From positions 1,736,001 through 1,800,000 of the forward strand of contig NZ_LT629763.1 in NCBI RefSeq assembly GCF_900105255.1: a stretch of 64,000 nucleotides of DNA, in the 5' to 3' direction. Shown in pieces: positions 55,821-64,000 of the stretch. The notes beneath the pieces were generated by a model. It was not told where the DNA came from. It searched no databases and was given only the letters and a program-made list of their open reading frames with translations. A program made the translations under genes and the position numbers. Every line of letters begins with the position of its first letter. The first letter of the stretch is position 1. This stretch comes from Halopseudomonas sabulinigri. GTDB lineage: Bacteria; Pseudomonadota; Gammaproteobacteria; Pseudomonadales; Pseudomonadaceae.

Positions 55821-58559
55821 TCAGCTTATCTGCCCGTGGCAGTGCTTGTATTTTTTACCGGAACCACAGGGGCATGCGTCGTTACGCCCCACCTTGGCGC
55901 CATCGCGCGTCTGCGGCGCGGCTGGTGCGGCGGCGACCTGCTCCGGCTCCGCTGGTTGCGCATCGGCAACACTAGCCAGCTCTTCGTGCTTGAACTGCAT
56001 GCGTCGCTGCAGCTCTTCCGCCTGCTGACGCAGACGAGCCTCTTCCTCTGCAGGATCTTCACGCTTGATCTGCACATGGCTCAAGACGCGCACAGTGTCG
56101 CGCTTGAGATTGCCCAGCATCTCTTCAAACAGGTTGAAGGCTTCGCGCTTGTACTCTTGTTTGGGGTTTTTCTGCGCATAGCCACGCAGGTGAATACCTT
56201 GACGCAGGTGGTCCATGGTGGCCAGGTGCTCTTTCCACAGATCATCCAGCACGCGCAACAGCATCTGCTTCTCGAACGAGCGCATGGCGTCGGCACCGGC
56301 CAGCAACTCCTTCTCTTCATAGGCCAGCACCAGCGCTTCCAATACGCGCTTGTTGACGCCCTCTTCGGTCAGCGTCTCGTCGTCATCGAGCCACTGCTGC
56401 AGCGGCAAGTGCAAGCCCAGCTCACTGGCCAGTTGCTGTTCAAGGCCGGCGATATCCCACTGTTCAGGCAGGCTACCGAACGGCATATGCTGGCCAACCA
56501 GATCGGAGACCACGTCTTCACGGATGGCCTGAATAGTTTCCTGCACGTTGTCGCTGGCAAGAATCGAGTTGCGTTGACCGTAGATCACCTTGCGCTGCTC
56601 GTTGGCTACGTCATCGTATTCCAGCAATTGCTTGCGAATATCGAAGTTGCGCCCTTCAACCTTGCGCTGAGCTTTCTCGATGGCGTTGGTGACCATGCGG
56701 TGCTCGATGGCCTCGCCCTTCTCCATGCCCAGGGCTTTCATGAAGTTCTTCACCCGGTCGGAGGCGAAGATGCGCATAAGGCTATCTTCCAGCGACAGAT
56801 AGAAACGACTGGAACCCGGATCACCCTGACGACCGGCGCGGCCGCGCAGCTGGTTGTCGATACGACGAGACTCGTGACGTTCGCAAGCAATGATGTGCAA
56901 GCCGCCTGCTTCCAGCACCTGCTGATGACGTTGCTGCCACTCGCCCTTGATCTGCGCAATCTGCTGCTCGGTCGGGTTCTCCAGACTGGCGACTTCCGCT
57001 TCCCAGCTGCCGCCCAGAATGATGTCGGTACCCCGGCCTGCCATGTTGGTGGCAATGGTCACAGCACCGGGGCGGCCGGCCTGCGCAATGATTTCCGCTT
57101 CTTTCTCGTGATACTTGGCATTCAGCACCTTGTGCGGGATCTGCTCACGGGTCAGCAGCTGCGCCACGACTTCGGATGACTCGATTGACGCGGTACCCAC
57201 CAGTGCAGGACGACCACTCTCCATGCACTGCTTGATATCCGCCACGATGGCGGCGAATTTCTCGTCGATACTCAAGTACACCAGATCGTTGTGATCCTTG
57301 CGCACCATCGGCTTGTTGGTGGGTATAACCAATACGTCCAAGCCGTAGATTTGGCGAAATTCAAAGGCTTCGGTATCAGCCGTACCGGTCATGCCGGACA
57401 ATTTGGTGTAGAGACGAAAATAATTCTGGAAGGTAGTCGACGCCAGCGTCTGGCTCTCGGCTTGAATCTTCAAGCCTTCCTTTGCCTCAATGGCCTGGTG
57501 CAAGCCCTCGGACAAACGGCGGCCGGGCATGGTACGGCCGGTATGCTCATCTACCAGCAGCACCTGATTGTTCTGCACTATGTATTCGACATTGCGATGG
57601 AACAAGGTGTGCGCGCGCAGCGCAGAATGCACATGGTGCAGCAGGTTCAGGTTTTGCGCGGCGTACAGGCTGTCACCTTCTTCCAGCAAGCCTTCCTTGA
57701 CCAGCAACTCTTCGACGAACTGGTGCCCCGCCTCGTTCAACTCAACCTGACGGGTCTTCTCGTCGATGCTGTAATGCCCATCGACCGACTCTTCGCCCTC
57801 TTCAGCAGGATAACCGCGCTTGAGCAAGGGAATCAGGGTGTTGATAGCGGTATACAGGCGGGAACTGTCTTCGGCGGGCCCCGAGATGATCAACGGCGTG
57901 CGCGCCTCATCAATCAGAATCGAGTCAACCTCATCGACTACGGCAAAATTGGGTTCGCGCTGAAACTTGTCTTCCAGGCGGAAGGCCATATTGTCGCGCA
58001 GGTAATCGAAACCCAGCTCGTTGTTGGTGCCGTAGGTAATGTCGCAGCGGTAGGCGGCGCGCTTCTCCTGCGGGTCCTGGAAGGGCACCACGACGCCAAC
58101 CGACATACCGAGAAACTCGTACAACGGGCGCATGGTGTTGGCATCACGCGAGGCCAGGTAATCGTTCACCGTGACCACGTGCACACCTTTGCCGGATAGC
58201 GCATTCAAGTAGACCGGCAGCGTGGCGACCAGGGTTTTACCCTCGCCAGTCTTCATCTCTGCGATCTTGCCTTCGTGCAATGCCATACCGCCGATCATCT
58301 GCACATCGAAGTGGCGCATGCCCATCACGCGCTTGCTCGCCTCGCGCACCAGCGCAAAAGCTTCAGGCAGCACCGCATCCAGGGTCTCACCACCAATCAC
58401 CCGCTGCCTGAGCTCTTCGGTCTTGGCCTTCAGCTGCTCGTCGCTCAGTGCGTTCAAGCCTTCTTCCAGAGCGTTGATCGTGTTGACGACCTTGCCCATC
58501 CGCTTCAACTCACGATCGTTCTTGCTTCCCAACAGCTTTCTCATTAAAGGCGCAAACAT
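55821..58559 (-). CDS. secA: Preprotein translocase ATPase SecA
   Basis: The motor of the Sec export pathway. It has 912 residues from the ATG at 58559, matching the family start [17 protein letters not shown]. Walker A MKTGEGKT, the [15 protein letters not shown] helicase motif, NMAGRGTDI and [13 protein letters not shown] are intact. The C-terminal linker ends in the zinc site [14 protein letters not shown], which binds SecB and lipids. It is preceded by the M23 peptidase gene, as in P. aeruginosa. Confidence 0.98.
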   Translation of the reverse strand: MFAPLMRKLLGSKNDRELKRMGKVVNTINALEEGLNALSDEQLKAKTEELRQRVIGGETLDAVLPEAFALVREASKRVMGMRHFDVQMIGGMALHEGKIAEMKTGEGKTLVATLPVYLNALSGKGVHVVTVNDYLASRDANTMRPLYEFLGMSVGVVVPFQDPQEKRAAYRCDITYGTNNELGFDYLRDNMAFRLEDKFQREPNFAVVDEVDSILIDEARTPLIISGPAEDSSRLYTAINTLIPLLKRGYPAEEGEESVDGHYSIDEKTRQVELNEAGHQFVEELLVKEGLLEEGDSLYAAQNLNLLHHVHSALRAHTLFHRNVEYIVQNNQVLLVDEHTGRTMPGRRLSEGLHQAIEAKEGLKIQAESQTLASTTFQNYFRLYTKLSGMTGTADTEAFEFRQIYGLDVLVIPTNKPMVRKDHNDLVYLSIDEKFAAIVADIKQCMESGRPALVGTASIESSEVVAQLLTREQIPHKVLNAKYHEKEAEIIAQAGRPGAVTIATNMAGRGTDIILGGSWEAEVASLENPTEQQIAQIKGEWQQRHQQVLEAGGLHIIACERHESRRIDNQLRGRAGRQGDPGSSRFYLSLEDSLMRIFASDRVKNFMKALGMEKGEAIEHRMVTNAIEKAQRKVEGRNFDIRKQLLEYDDVANEQRKVIYGQRNSILASDNVQETIQAIREDVVSDLVGQHMPFGSLPEQWDIAGLEQQLASELGLHLPLQQWLDDDETLTEEGVNKRVLEALVLAYEEKELLAGADAMRSFEKQMLLRVLDDLWKEHLATMDHLRQGIHLRGYAQKNPKQEYKREAFNLFEEMLGNLKRDTVRVLSHVQIKREDPAEEEARLRQQAEELQRRMQFKHEELASVADAQPAEPEQVAAAPAAPQTRDGAKVGRNDACPCGSGKKYKHCHGQIS

Positions 58560-58732
58560 AGTCGACTTCGATATCCATTTGGTGATCGGCGCACCCGAAA
58601 CCTGCGGCGGGCGGGCGCCTGGAAAAAGGCATTCTACTCTGATTATTGCCTGACAATAAACCGCGCACCCGGCAGCGTGCCCGGACGCCACTGTCGTGAC
58701 ATCCGAGCTTCAGTAATGGGGGCAAAAAAGGA

Positions 58733-59674
58733 CTATTTCAACGCGACGTAACGCGCGGGATTTACGGCCATGCCGTTGCGGTAGACTTCGAGGTGCAAAT
58801 GCGAGCCTGTAGAGCGTCCGGTACTGCCAACCGCAGCGATCTCTTCACCCTTTTGCACCAGGTCGCCCTTGCTGACCTTGATAACCGAGGTGTGCGCATA
58901 GCGCGTTTTGTAACCACCGCCATGGTTGATTTCAACCATGTTTCCATAGGCACCATTGCGCCCGGCAAAAACCACTACGCCGCTGCCTACAGCATATATA
59001 GGTGTGCCGCGGGGCGCGGCAAAATCCAGCCCGGTGTGCATGGAGATGCGCCCGGTAATGGGGTCGGTACGGCGGCCAAAACCAGAGGAAAGGTGCCCCA
59101 GACGCACCGGCTTGAAGTCCAGTGCGGAATCAACATCCGATTGCCGACTAACCATCAGGTCTTCGAGCAGCTGCAGTTGTTGAGTACGATCGTCTATCCG
59201 CTCCGACAGCTGCTCAATTACGTTCTGCAGGTCAGGCGCGTGATAGCTCAGATCATCACCGCTGCGCAGCTCCGGGCCACCCATGCCTGGATCGATTTCA
59301 TCACCAAAGTTGAACTCGCCATCAGAGAAGTCCGCCAACTCGGTCAAGCGCTCGCCCAGCGCATCCAGACGGGTCAAGCGCATCTGCAACCGCGCCAGCT
59401 GCTGGCTCATGCGTTCTATCTGCGCCTGGGTTCCGTCGTCCGCCTCAACATCACCGATGTCATAGTCGTGGAGAACTTGCTGCCACTCCGGCGTACTGTC
59501 GACTGCCGCCACCTCGTCGGGTGGCGGAGCACCCGCGCTCAGCAGCTGCCAAGTGAGCAGCGCCGCAGTCACCGGCAACGCAGCCAAGAGCGCAATACCC
59601 GCCACAACCCAGGGAGCCCCCAGCGTCAGCGTACGTGACGCGCCATGGCGTCCAGTGAGAATAATAATGTTCAA
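58733..59674 (-). CDS. M23-family metallopeptidase with membrane anchor and coiled coil
   Basis: A 313-residue periplasmic peptidoglycan endopeptidase-like protein, orthologous by position to P. aeruginosa PA4404. A membrane segment (about 22-46) precedes an acidic coiled coil (about 75-190) and a LytM domain. The zinc ligands are visible as HTGLD and the final HLHLE. The start appears to be TTG at 59674 with GAGG seven bases upstream; no ATG fits. It diverges from the DUF721 gene. It may act in division or envelope remodelling near the dcw genes. Confidence 0.88.
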   Translation of the reverse strand: MNIIILTGRHGASRTLTLGAPWVVAGIALLAALPVTAALLTWQLLSAGAPPPDEVAAVDSTPEWQQVLHDYDIGDVEADDGTQAQIERMSQQLARLQMRLTRLDALGERLTELADFSDGEFNFGDEIDPGMGGPELRSGDDLSYHAPDLQNVIEQLSERIDDRTQQLQLLEDLMVSRQSDVDSALDFKPVRLGHLSSGFGRRTDPITGRISMHTGLDFAAPRGTPIYAVGSGVVVFAGRNGAYGNMVEINHGGGYKTRYAHTSVIKVSKGDLVQKGEEIAAVGSTGRSTGSHLHLEVYRNGMAVNPARYVALK

Positions 59675-59750
59675 ATAACGACCTCAAACAATCACGATGG
59701 CGGTTCTGATAGGATGACCGCTCTATCACTCCAAACCGGTATACACCTGC

Positions 59751-60203
59751 ATGGCCTTCTACCCGCTGGACGCTCGCAGACCCGTTGACCTGCTGCGCAC
59801 CAACATGACGCTGAAGCACCTGTATGCCCAAGCGAAAAACCTGGAGCGGTTACAGGCGCTGGTAGAGACTCAGCTTGAACCCGCTGCCCGAGAACACTGC
59901 AAGGTAGCCTCGTGTACAGATGGCGTCCTGCGCATGGTGGTAAGTAGCAGCCAGTGGGCAACCCGCCTCAGGTACCAGCAAAAACGTCTCATACGCCAGT
60001 TACAGGCCTACAAAGAATTCGCAACCTTAACGAAAATTCATTGCAAGGTACAACCGCCACTGGTCAAAAAAGCACCACCAGTTCGCACAATGCGGCGTTC
60101 ACAGGTCGCTGCGGAACACCTGCGGGACACCGCGGAGGGCGTTACAGACGCCCGGCTGCGCAGCGCACTGGAAAAACTGGCACGCCATCACGCCGACAGC
60201 TAG
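59751..60203 (+). CDS. DUF721 domain protein
   Basis: A 150-residue protein of the DUF721 (DciA-like) family, with LKHLYAQAKNLERLQALVETQLEP and SSSQWATRLRYQQKRLIRQL. In bacteria lacking DnaC, DciA proteins load the replicative helicase; whether this short member does so is unproven. It sits between the M23 peptidase and lpxC, the conserved Pseudomonas position (PA4405). The ribosome site is weak. Confidence 0.82.
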   Translation: MAFYPLDARRPVDLLRTNMTLKHLYAQAKNLERLQALVETQLEPAAREHCKVASCTDGVLRMVVSSSQWATRLRYQQKRLIRQLQAYKEFATLTKIHCKVQPPLVKKAPPVRTMRRSQVAAEHLRDTAEGVTDARLRSALEKLARHHADS

Positions 60204-60292
60204 AGACAGCCAGAAGGCACAAAAAGACAGCGCCAGAACGGAACCCAGACCCCGTGTCCCTTGTCTGGCACGCGGATTACCACAAAAAAGAA

Positions 60293-60314
60293 AACGGCCA
60301 CCGAAGTGGCCGTT
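60293..60314 (-). terminator. Intrinsic terminator of lpxC
   Basis: AACGGCCAC, loop TTCG, GTGGCCGTT on the minus strand, followed by a T-rich run. An ultrastable tetraloop hairpin 53 bases after the lpxC stop. Confidence 0.8.
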
Positions 60315-60367
60315 AAATAGAAACGAAACGAGATAGGTGTCAGACGACTACTCTGTTGTCCGCGACA

Positions 60368-61279
60368 TCAAACCGCTGCAGCGGGGCGCATGAAGGAGAT
60401 CGGCGCCGTCCCTGCATCGTCAAATGTGACTACTTCCCACGCATCCTTGGTGAGCAGCAGCTTGCGAATCAGCTTGTTGTTCAGCCCATGACCGGATTTG
60501 TAGCCCTGAAATTCACCCACCAGGCTTTTGCCCAACAGGTAAAGATCACCAATGGCATCCAGAATCTTGTGCTTCACGAACTCGTCTTCATAGCGCAGAC
60601 CGTCTTCATTGAGTACGCGGTATTCGTCAACGACAATCGCGTTGTCCACACTGCCGCCCAATGCCAGGTTCTGCGAGCGCAGGTACTCGATATCACGCAT
60701 GAAACCGAAGGTACGAGCGCGACTGACTTCCTTGACGAACGATGTGCTGGAGAAATCCACACAGGCGTTCTGACTTCGACCGCGGAAAACCGGATGGTCA
60801 AAATCGATACCAAATGAAACCTTGAAACCTTCAAAGGGCACGAAGGTGGCGGTTTTGCCGTCCTCCTCAACAGTCACTTCACGCTTGATGCGAATGAACT
60901 GCTTGGGAGCGTCCTGTTCCTCAATACCAGCGGACTGGATCAGGAACACAAACGGGCCGGCGCTGCCGTCCATAATCGGCACTTCGGAGGCGCTCAGCTC
61001 AACATAGGCGTTATCGATACCCAGACCGGCCATGGCAGACAGCAGATGCTCTACCGTATCAACCTTGGCGCCATCCTTGATCAGGGTGGTGGACATGGTG
61101 GTCTCACCCACGAACTCGGCACGCGCCGGGACCTCGACCACAGGGTCGAGATCCGTGCGGCAGAACACTATCCCGGTATCTACCGGTGCCGGTTTCAGCG
61201 TGAGGTATACCTTCTCACCCGAATGCAGACCAACACCAGTGGCCCGGATGATGTTCTTCAGTGTGCGTTGTCTGATCAT
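60368..61279 (-). CDS. lpxC: UDP-3-O-acyl-N-acetylglucosamine deacetylase LpxC
   Basis: The committed step of lipid A synthesis, a zinc deacetylase. It has 303 residues from the ATG at 61279 (MIRQRTLKN). The zinc ligands lie in TVEHLLSAM and in [14 protein letters not shown]. The upstream frame extension has no family match. It lies downstream of ftsZ in the same direction, as in other pseudomonads. Confidence 0.98.
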   Translation of the reverse strand: MIRQRTLKNIIRATGVGLHSGEKVYLTLKPAPVDTGIVFCRTDLDPVVEVPARAEFVGETTMSTTLIKDGAKVDTVEHLLSAMAGLGIDNAYVELSASEVPIMDGSAGPFVFLIQSAGIEEQDAPKQFIRIKREVTVEEDGKTATFVPFEGFKVSFGIDFDHPVFRGRSQNACVDFSSTSFVKEVSRARTFGFMRDIEYLRSQNLALGGSVDNAIVVDEYRVLNEDGLRYEDEFVKHKILDAIGDLYLLGKSLVGEFQGYKSGHGLNNKLIRKLLLTKDAWEVVTFDDAGTAPISFMRPAAAV

Positions 61280-61376
61280 GCTTGACTGGGTCCGCTCTAG
61301 TTGCGAATAATTTTCAACAAATTGGCGTGCATAATAGCAAAGTACGCCTTTGATGAATACCAATAAGCCCTATGCT

Positions 61377-61399
61377 GCCGATTGATCAGATCAATCGGC
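61377..61399. terminator. Hairpin overlapping the ftsZ stop
   Basis: GCCGATTGA pairs with TCAATCGGC around a five-base loop. It includes the ftsZ stop codon and has no T-run, so it may reduce rather than block read-through into lpxC. Confidence 0.45.
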
Positions 61400-62569
61400 C
61401 TGGCGCCGCAGGAAGGCCGGAATATCCAGATAATCCAGGTCTTCTGCCGGACGGCTCAAGCGTTCAGCCGCGCTGCCCTGCGGATGCTGGTTACGCATCA
61501 CGGTAGGACGATCAAGGTCGCGGTAGTTTGGCGCTGAACCTTCACTCTGGCGTGTTGCAGCAGCTTGCGCCTGTACCGCGGTATTGTCGACTACCTTGAC
61601 GGGCTTCTCGACCTTGGCACCCAGACCGGTTGCAACCACGGTGACCCGCAGTTCGTCGCGCAGTTCTGGATCGATAACGGTACCCACCACCACGGTGGCG
61701 CTTTCGGAAGCAAATTCTTCAACCGTGCTACCTACCTCAGAGAACTCACCCAGCGACAGGTCTGGGCCGGCAGTGATGTTAACCAGAATACCGCGCGCAC
61801 CCATCAGGTTGACGTCTTCCAGCAGCGGACTGCGAATCGCCGCTTCTGCCGCTTCACGGGCGCGGTTCGGGCCGCTGGCGTGGCCGGTACCCATCATGGC
61901 CATGCCCATTTCGCTCATAACGGTTTTCACGTCGGCGAAGTCGACGTTGATCATACCCGGACGCATGATCAGATCAGCAATACCCTGCACGGCGCCCAAC
62001 AGCACGTCGTTGGCCTTGCTGAACGCGGCCAGCAGGCTGGCATCCTTACCCAACACGGTCAGCAGTTTTTCGTTCGGAATGGTGATCAGCGAGTCAACGT
62101 GCTGGCCCAGCTCACGAATACCTTCTTCAGCGATCTGCAGACGCTTGCGCCCTTCGAACGGGAAAGGCTTGGTGACTACAGCCACGGTCAGAATGCCCAT
62201 TTCGCGCGCCACTTCAGCGACGATTGGCGCTGCACCGGTACCGGTACCACCACCCATACCCGCGGTAATGAACACCATGTCGGCACCCTGCAATACTTCA
62301 GCGATGCGCTCGCGGTCTTCGATGGCCGCTTCACGGCCGATCAGCGGGTTGGCACCAGCGCCCAGACCCTTGGTGACAGCTGAACCCAGCTGCAGGACGG
62401 TGCGTGCGCTGACATTCTTCAGCGCTTGCGCATCGGTATTGGCGCAGATGAAATCCACACCTTCTACGTTGTTGACAACCATGTGCTGCAGGGCGTTACC
62501 GCCGCCGCCGCCTACACCAACAACTTTGATTACTGCGTTCTGCGGGACGTTATCGATCAGTTCAAACAT
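61391..62569 (-). CDS. ftsZ: Cell division protein FtsZ
   Basis: The tubulin-like GTPase that forms the division ring. It has 392 residues. The signature GGGTGTGAAPI and the N-terminal GVGGGGGNALQHM are intact. The variable linker leads to the C-terminal peptide LDYLDIPAFLRRQAD, which binds FtsA and ZipA. AAGGAGAAGG precedes the ATG. It is 92 bases downstream of ftsA. Confidence 0.99.
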   Translation of the reverse strand: MFELIDNVPQNAVIKVVGVGGGGGNALQHMVVNNVEGVDFICANTDAQALKNVSARTVLQLGSAVTKGLGAGANPLIGREAAIEDRERIAEVLQGADMVFITAGMGGGTGTGAAPIVAEVAREMGILTVAVVTKPFPFEGRKRLQIAEEGIRELGQHVDSLITIPNEKLLTVLGKDASLLAAFSKANDVLLGAVQGIADLIMRPGMINVDFADVKTVMSEMGMAMMGTGHASGPNRAREAAEAAIRSPLLEDVNLMGARGILVNITAGPDLSLGEFSEVGSTVEEFASESATVVVGTVIDPELRDELRVTVVATGLGAKVEKPVKVVDNTAVQAQAAATRQSEGSAPNYRDLDRPTVMRNQHPQGSAAERLSRPAEDLDYLDIPAFLRRQAD

Positions 62570-62661
62570 GACCTTCTCCTTGAGTACAGACTCGTTTCGT
62601 TTTCGTTTCGTTTACTGCATTTAGCCCGCTTGAGCGGGTCTGCTACTGAAATTGCAAAAGC

Positions 62662-63897
62662 TTAAAAATTGCCTTGAAACCACTTCTTCACCCGCTCGAC
62701 TACCGGCACCTTGGGGCCGCTGTCGCTCGGGCTGCTGCTCTGTTCGCCGTGGTGTTTGATGCCGTAATGCAACAGGCCCACGCTGGTCGCGTAAACCGGA
62801 TTGCGCACCACATCGGTCAGCCCCTTGAACTCCTGCGGCATGCCCAGGCGCACCGGCATATGGAAAATCTCTTCGGCCAGCTCAATGGCGCCTTCCATTT
62901 TTGCGGTGCCGCCGGTCATAACGATGCCCGCCGGGATCATGTCTTCGAAACCGGAGCGGCGCAGTTCAGCCTGAATCAGGGTGAACAGCTCGTCATAACG
63001 CGGCTCGACCACCTCGGCCAAGGCCTGGCGCGATAGGTCACGCGGTGGCCGCTCGCCGACGCTCGGCACCTTGATGGTTTCTTCCGGGCCGGCCAGCTTG
63101 GCCAGTGCGCAGGCATAACGAATCTTGATCTCTTCGGCGTACTGGGTCGGGGTACGCAGCGCCATGGCGATGTCATTGGTAACCTGGTCGCCGGCAATCG
63201 GAATCACTGCGGTGTGGCGAATAGCGCCTTCGGTGAAGATGGCGATATCGGTAGTACCACCGCCAATATCTACCAGACACACACCCAGTTCTTTCTCGTC
63301 TTCCGTCAGCACCGCATAGCTGGAGGCCAGTTGCTCGAGAATCACGTCTTCCACTTCCAGCCCGCAGCGACGGATGCACTTCTCGATGTTCTGCACCGCG
63401 TTCAGTGCACAGGTCACTAGGTGCACCTTGGCTTCCAACCGCACGCCCGACATGCCCAGAGGCTCGCGCACACCTTCCTGGTTATCGATCACATATTCCT
63501 GCGGCAGGATGTGCAGCACTTTCTGATCCGCCGGAATGGCCACCGCCTGACCGGCATCCAGCACACGCTCGATATCGGCCTGCACCACCTCACGGTCACG
63601 AATCGCGACTATTCCGTTGGAGTTCAGGCTGCGGATGTGATTGCCCGCAATCCCCGCGAATACCGAATGGATCTGGCAACCGGCCATGAGCTCTGCTTCT
63701 TCGATGGCCCGCTGAATCGACTGCACGGTGGACTCGATATTGACCACCACGCCCTTTTTCAGCCCGCGTGAGGGGTGCGAGCCAATACCCACGATCTCCA
63801 GCTCGCCGTCCGCGCCGATCTCGCCGACCAGTGCCACGACCTTGGAGGTGCCGATATCCAGCCCCACTATCATCCTGCTACCCTGCTTGCTTGCCAT
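62662..63897 (-). CDS. ftsA: Cell division protein FtsA
   Basis: The actin-like membrane tether of the Z ring. It has 411 residues from the ATG at 63897. IVGLDIGTSKVVALVGEI is the phosphate-1 loop, and LVDIGGGTTDIAIF and GIVMTGGTAKMEG are the other nucleotide motifs. The amphipathic membrane helix is at the very end (VVERVKKWFQGNF). It starts ten bases after ftsQ. Confidence 0.98.
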   Translation of the reverse strand: MASKQGSRMIVGLDIGTSKVVALVGEIGADGELEIVGIGSHPSRGLKKGVVVNIESTVQSIQRAIEEAELMAGCQIHSVFAGIAGNHIRSLNSNGIVAIRDREVVQADIERVLDAGQAVAIPADQKVLHILPQEYVIDNQEGVREPLGMSGVRLEAKVHLVTCALNAVQNIEKCIRRCGLEVEDVILEQLASSYAVLTEDEKELGVCLVDIGGGTTDIAIFTEGAIRHTAVIPIAGDQVTNDIAMALRTPTQYAEEIKIRYACALAKLAGPEETIKVPSVGERPPRDLSRQALAEVVEPRYDELFTLIQAELRRSGFEDMIPAGIVMTGGTAKMEGAIELAEEIFHMPVRLGMPQEFKGLTDVVRNPVYATSVGLLHYGIKHHGEQSSSPSDSGPKVPVVERVKKWFQGNF

Positions 63898-63907
63898 AGT
63901 CTTTCCG

Positions 63908-64000
63908 TTACTCCCCCGATTCGACCGGTTCAACTGGCTCGCGCCAGGCCACGGCCATGCCATTGCTGTAGCGCAGATCCACCCGCGCGATCAGTTCCCG
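63908..64000 (-). CDS. ftsQ: Cell division protein FtsQ (3' end only)
   Basis: The last 30 codons of a gene cut by the window edge. The translation ends [18 protein letters not shown], then a short Glu-rich tail and TAA at 63910-63908. This is the conserved C-terminus of FtsQ, and its place directly upstream of ftsA agrees. Confidence 0.9.
   Translation of the reverse strand, partial: RELIARVDLRYSNGMAVAWREPVEPVESGE

Noticed and set aside
55836-57179. A 447-codon plus-strand open frame
   Set aside because: Antisense to secA; no plausible start signal or family match.

Overview
The window is a chromosomal segment of a gammaproteobacterium of the Pseudomonas lineage. Almost every housekeeping gene has a recognisable Pseudomonas homologue. 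Several blocks keep the P. aeruginosa gene order: mapZ-radA, pilA/pilB-pilC-pilD-coaE-yacG, ispH-fkpB-lspA-ileS-ribF-murJ-rpsT-proB-obg-rpmA-rplU-ispB, the minor pilin operon, and argJ-secA-M23-DUF721-lpxC-ftsZ-ftsA-ftsQ. These blocks are joined differently from P. aeruginosa, which suggests a more distant member of the family (perhaps the Halopseudomonas/P. pertucinogena group; this is a guess). No rRNA, tRNA, CRISPR array or intact insertion sequence was seen.

Region by region. 1-7.1 kb: the end of ettA, a MapZ-type PilZ protein, radA, polyphosphate:AMP phosphotransferase, mscL, rlmG and a UPF0114 membrane protein. 7.1-7.5 kb: a 385-base gene-free stretch with two consensus DnaA boxes. 7.5-14.3 kb: a Lon-like protease (AsrA type), a HemD-family protein, and a patatin lipase beside a wax ester synthase/diacylglycerol acyltransferase, which together look like a storage-lipid module. 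14.3-15.0 kb: gene-free, with an 18-bp perfect palindrome. 15.0-18.4 kb: a class II glutamine amidotransferase, a UDP-sugar dehydrogenase and a GT4 glycosyltransferase.

18.4-24.4 kb: the most unusual part. It is a visibly AT-richer, tightly packed five-gene operon on the minus strand, directly downstream of the major pilin gene pilA. It encodes a large multi-membrane GT-C-like protein, two GT2 glycosyltransferases, a Wzx-like flippase and a protein with the three short motifs of bacterial sialyltransferases. I read it as a candidate pilin-linked or surface-glycan island.

24.4-30.8 kb: pilA, with a sigma-54 type promoter, diverges from pilBCD-coaE-yacG and a MutT-ThiE fusion. 30.8-43.6 kb: ispH, fkpB, the lspA-ileS-ribF group, murJ, rpsT, proB, obg, rpmA-rplU and ispB. 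43.8-47 kb: an FKBP isomerase, a purine permease and trmA. 47-54.4 kb: the minor pilin operon fimU-pilV-pilW-pilX-pilY1-pilE, with fimT divergent. 54.4-64 kb: argJ, secA and an M23 peptidase, then lpxC and ftsZ-ftsA-ftsQ, truncated at the window edge.

A family of short hairpins (GGTCGAG, six-base loop, CTCGACC) recurs only between genes at 11.06, 32.43, 39.15 and 39.26 kb, with a degenerate copy at 43.76 kb. Together the genes cover type IV pilus assembly, surface glycan synthesis, cell division and envelope biogenesis, translation, and lipid and polyphosphate storage.
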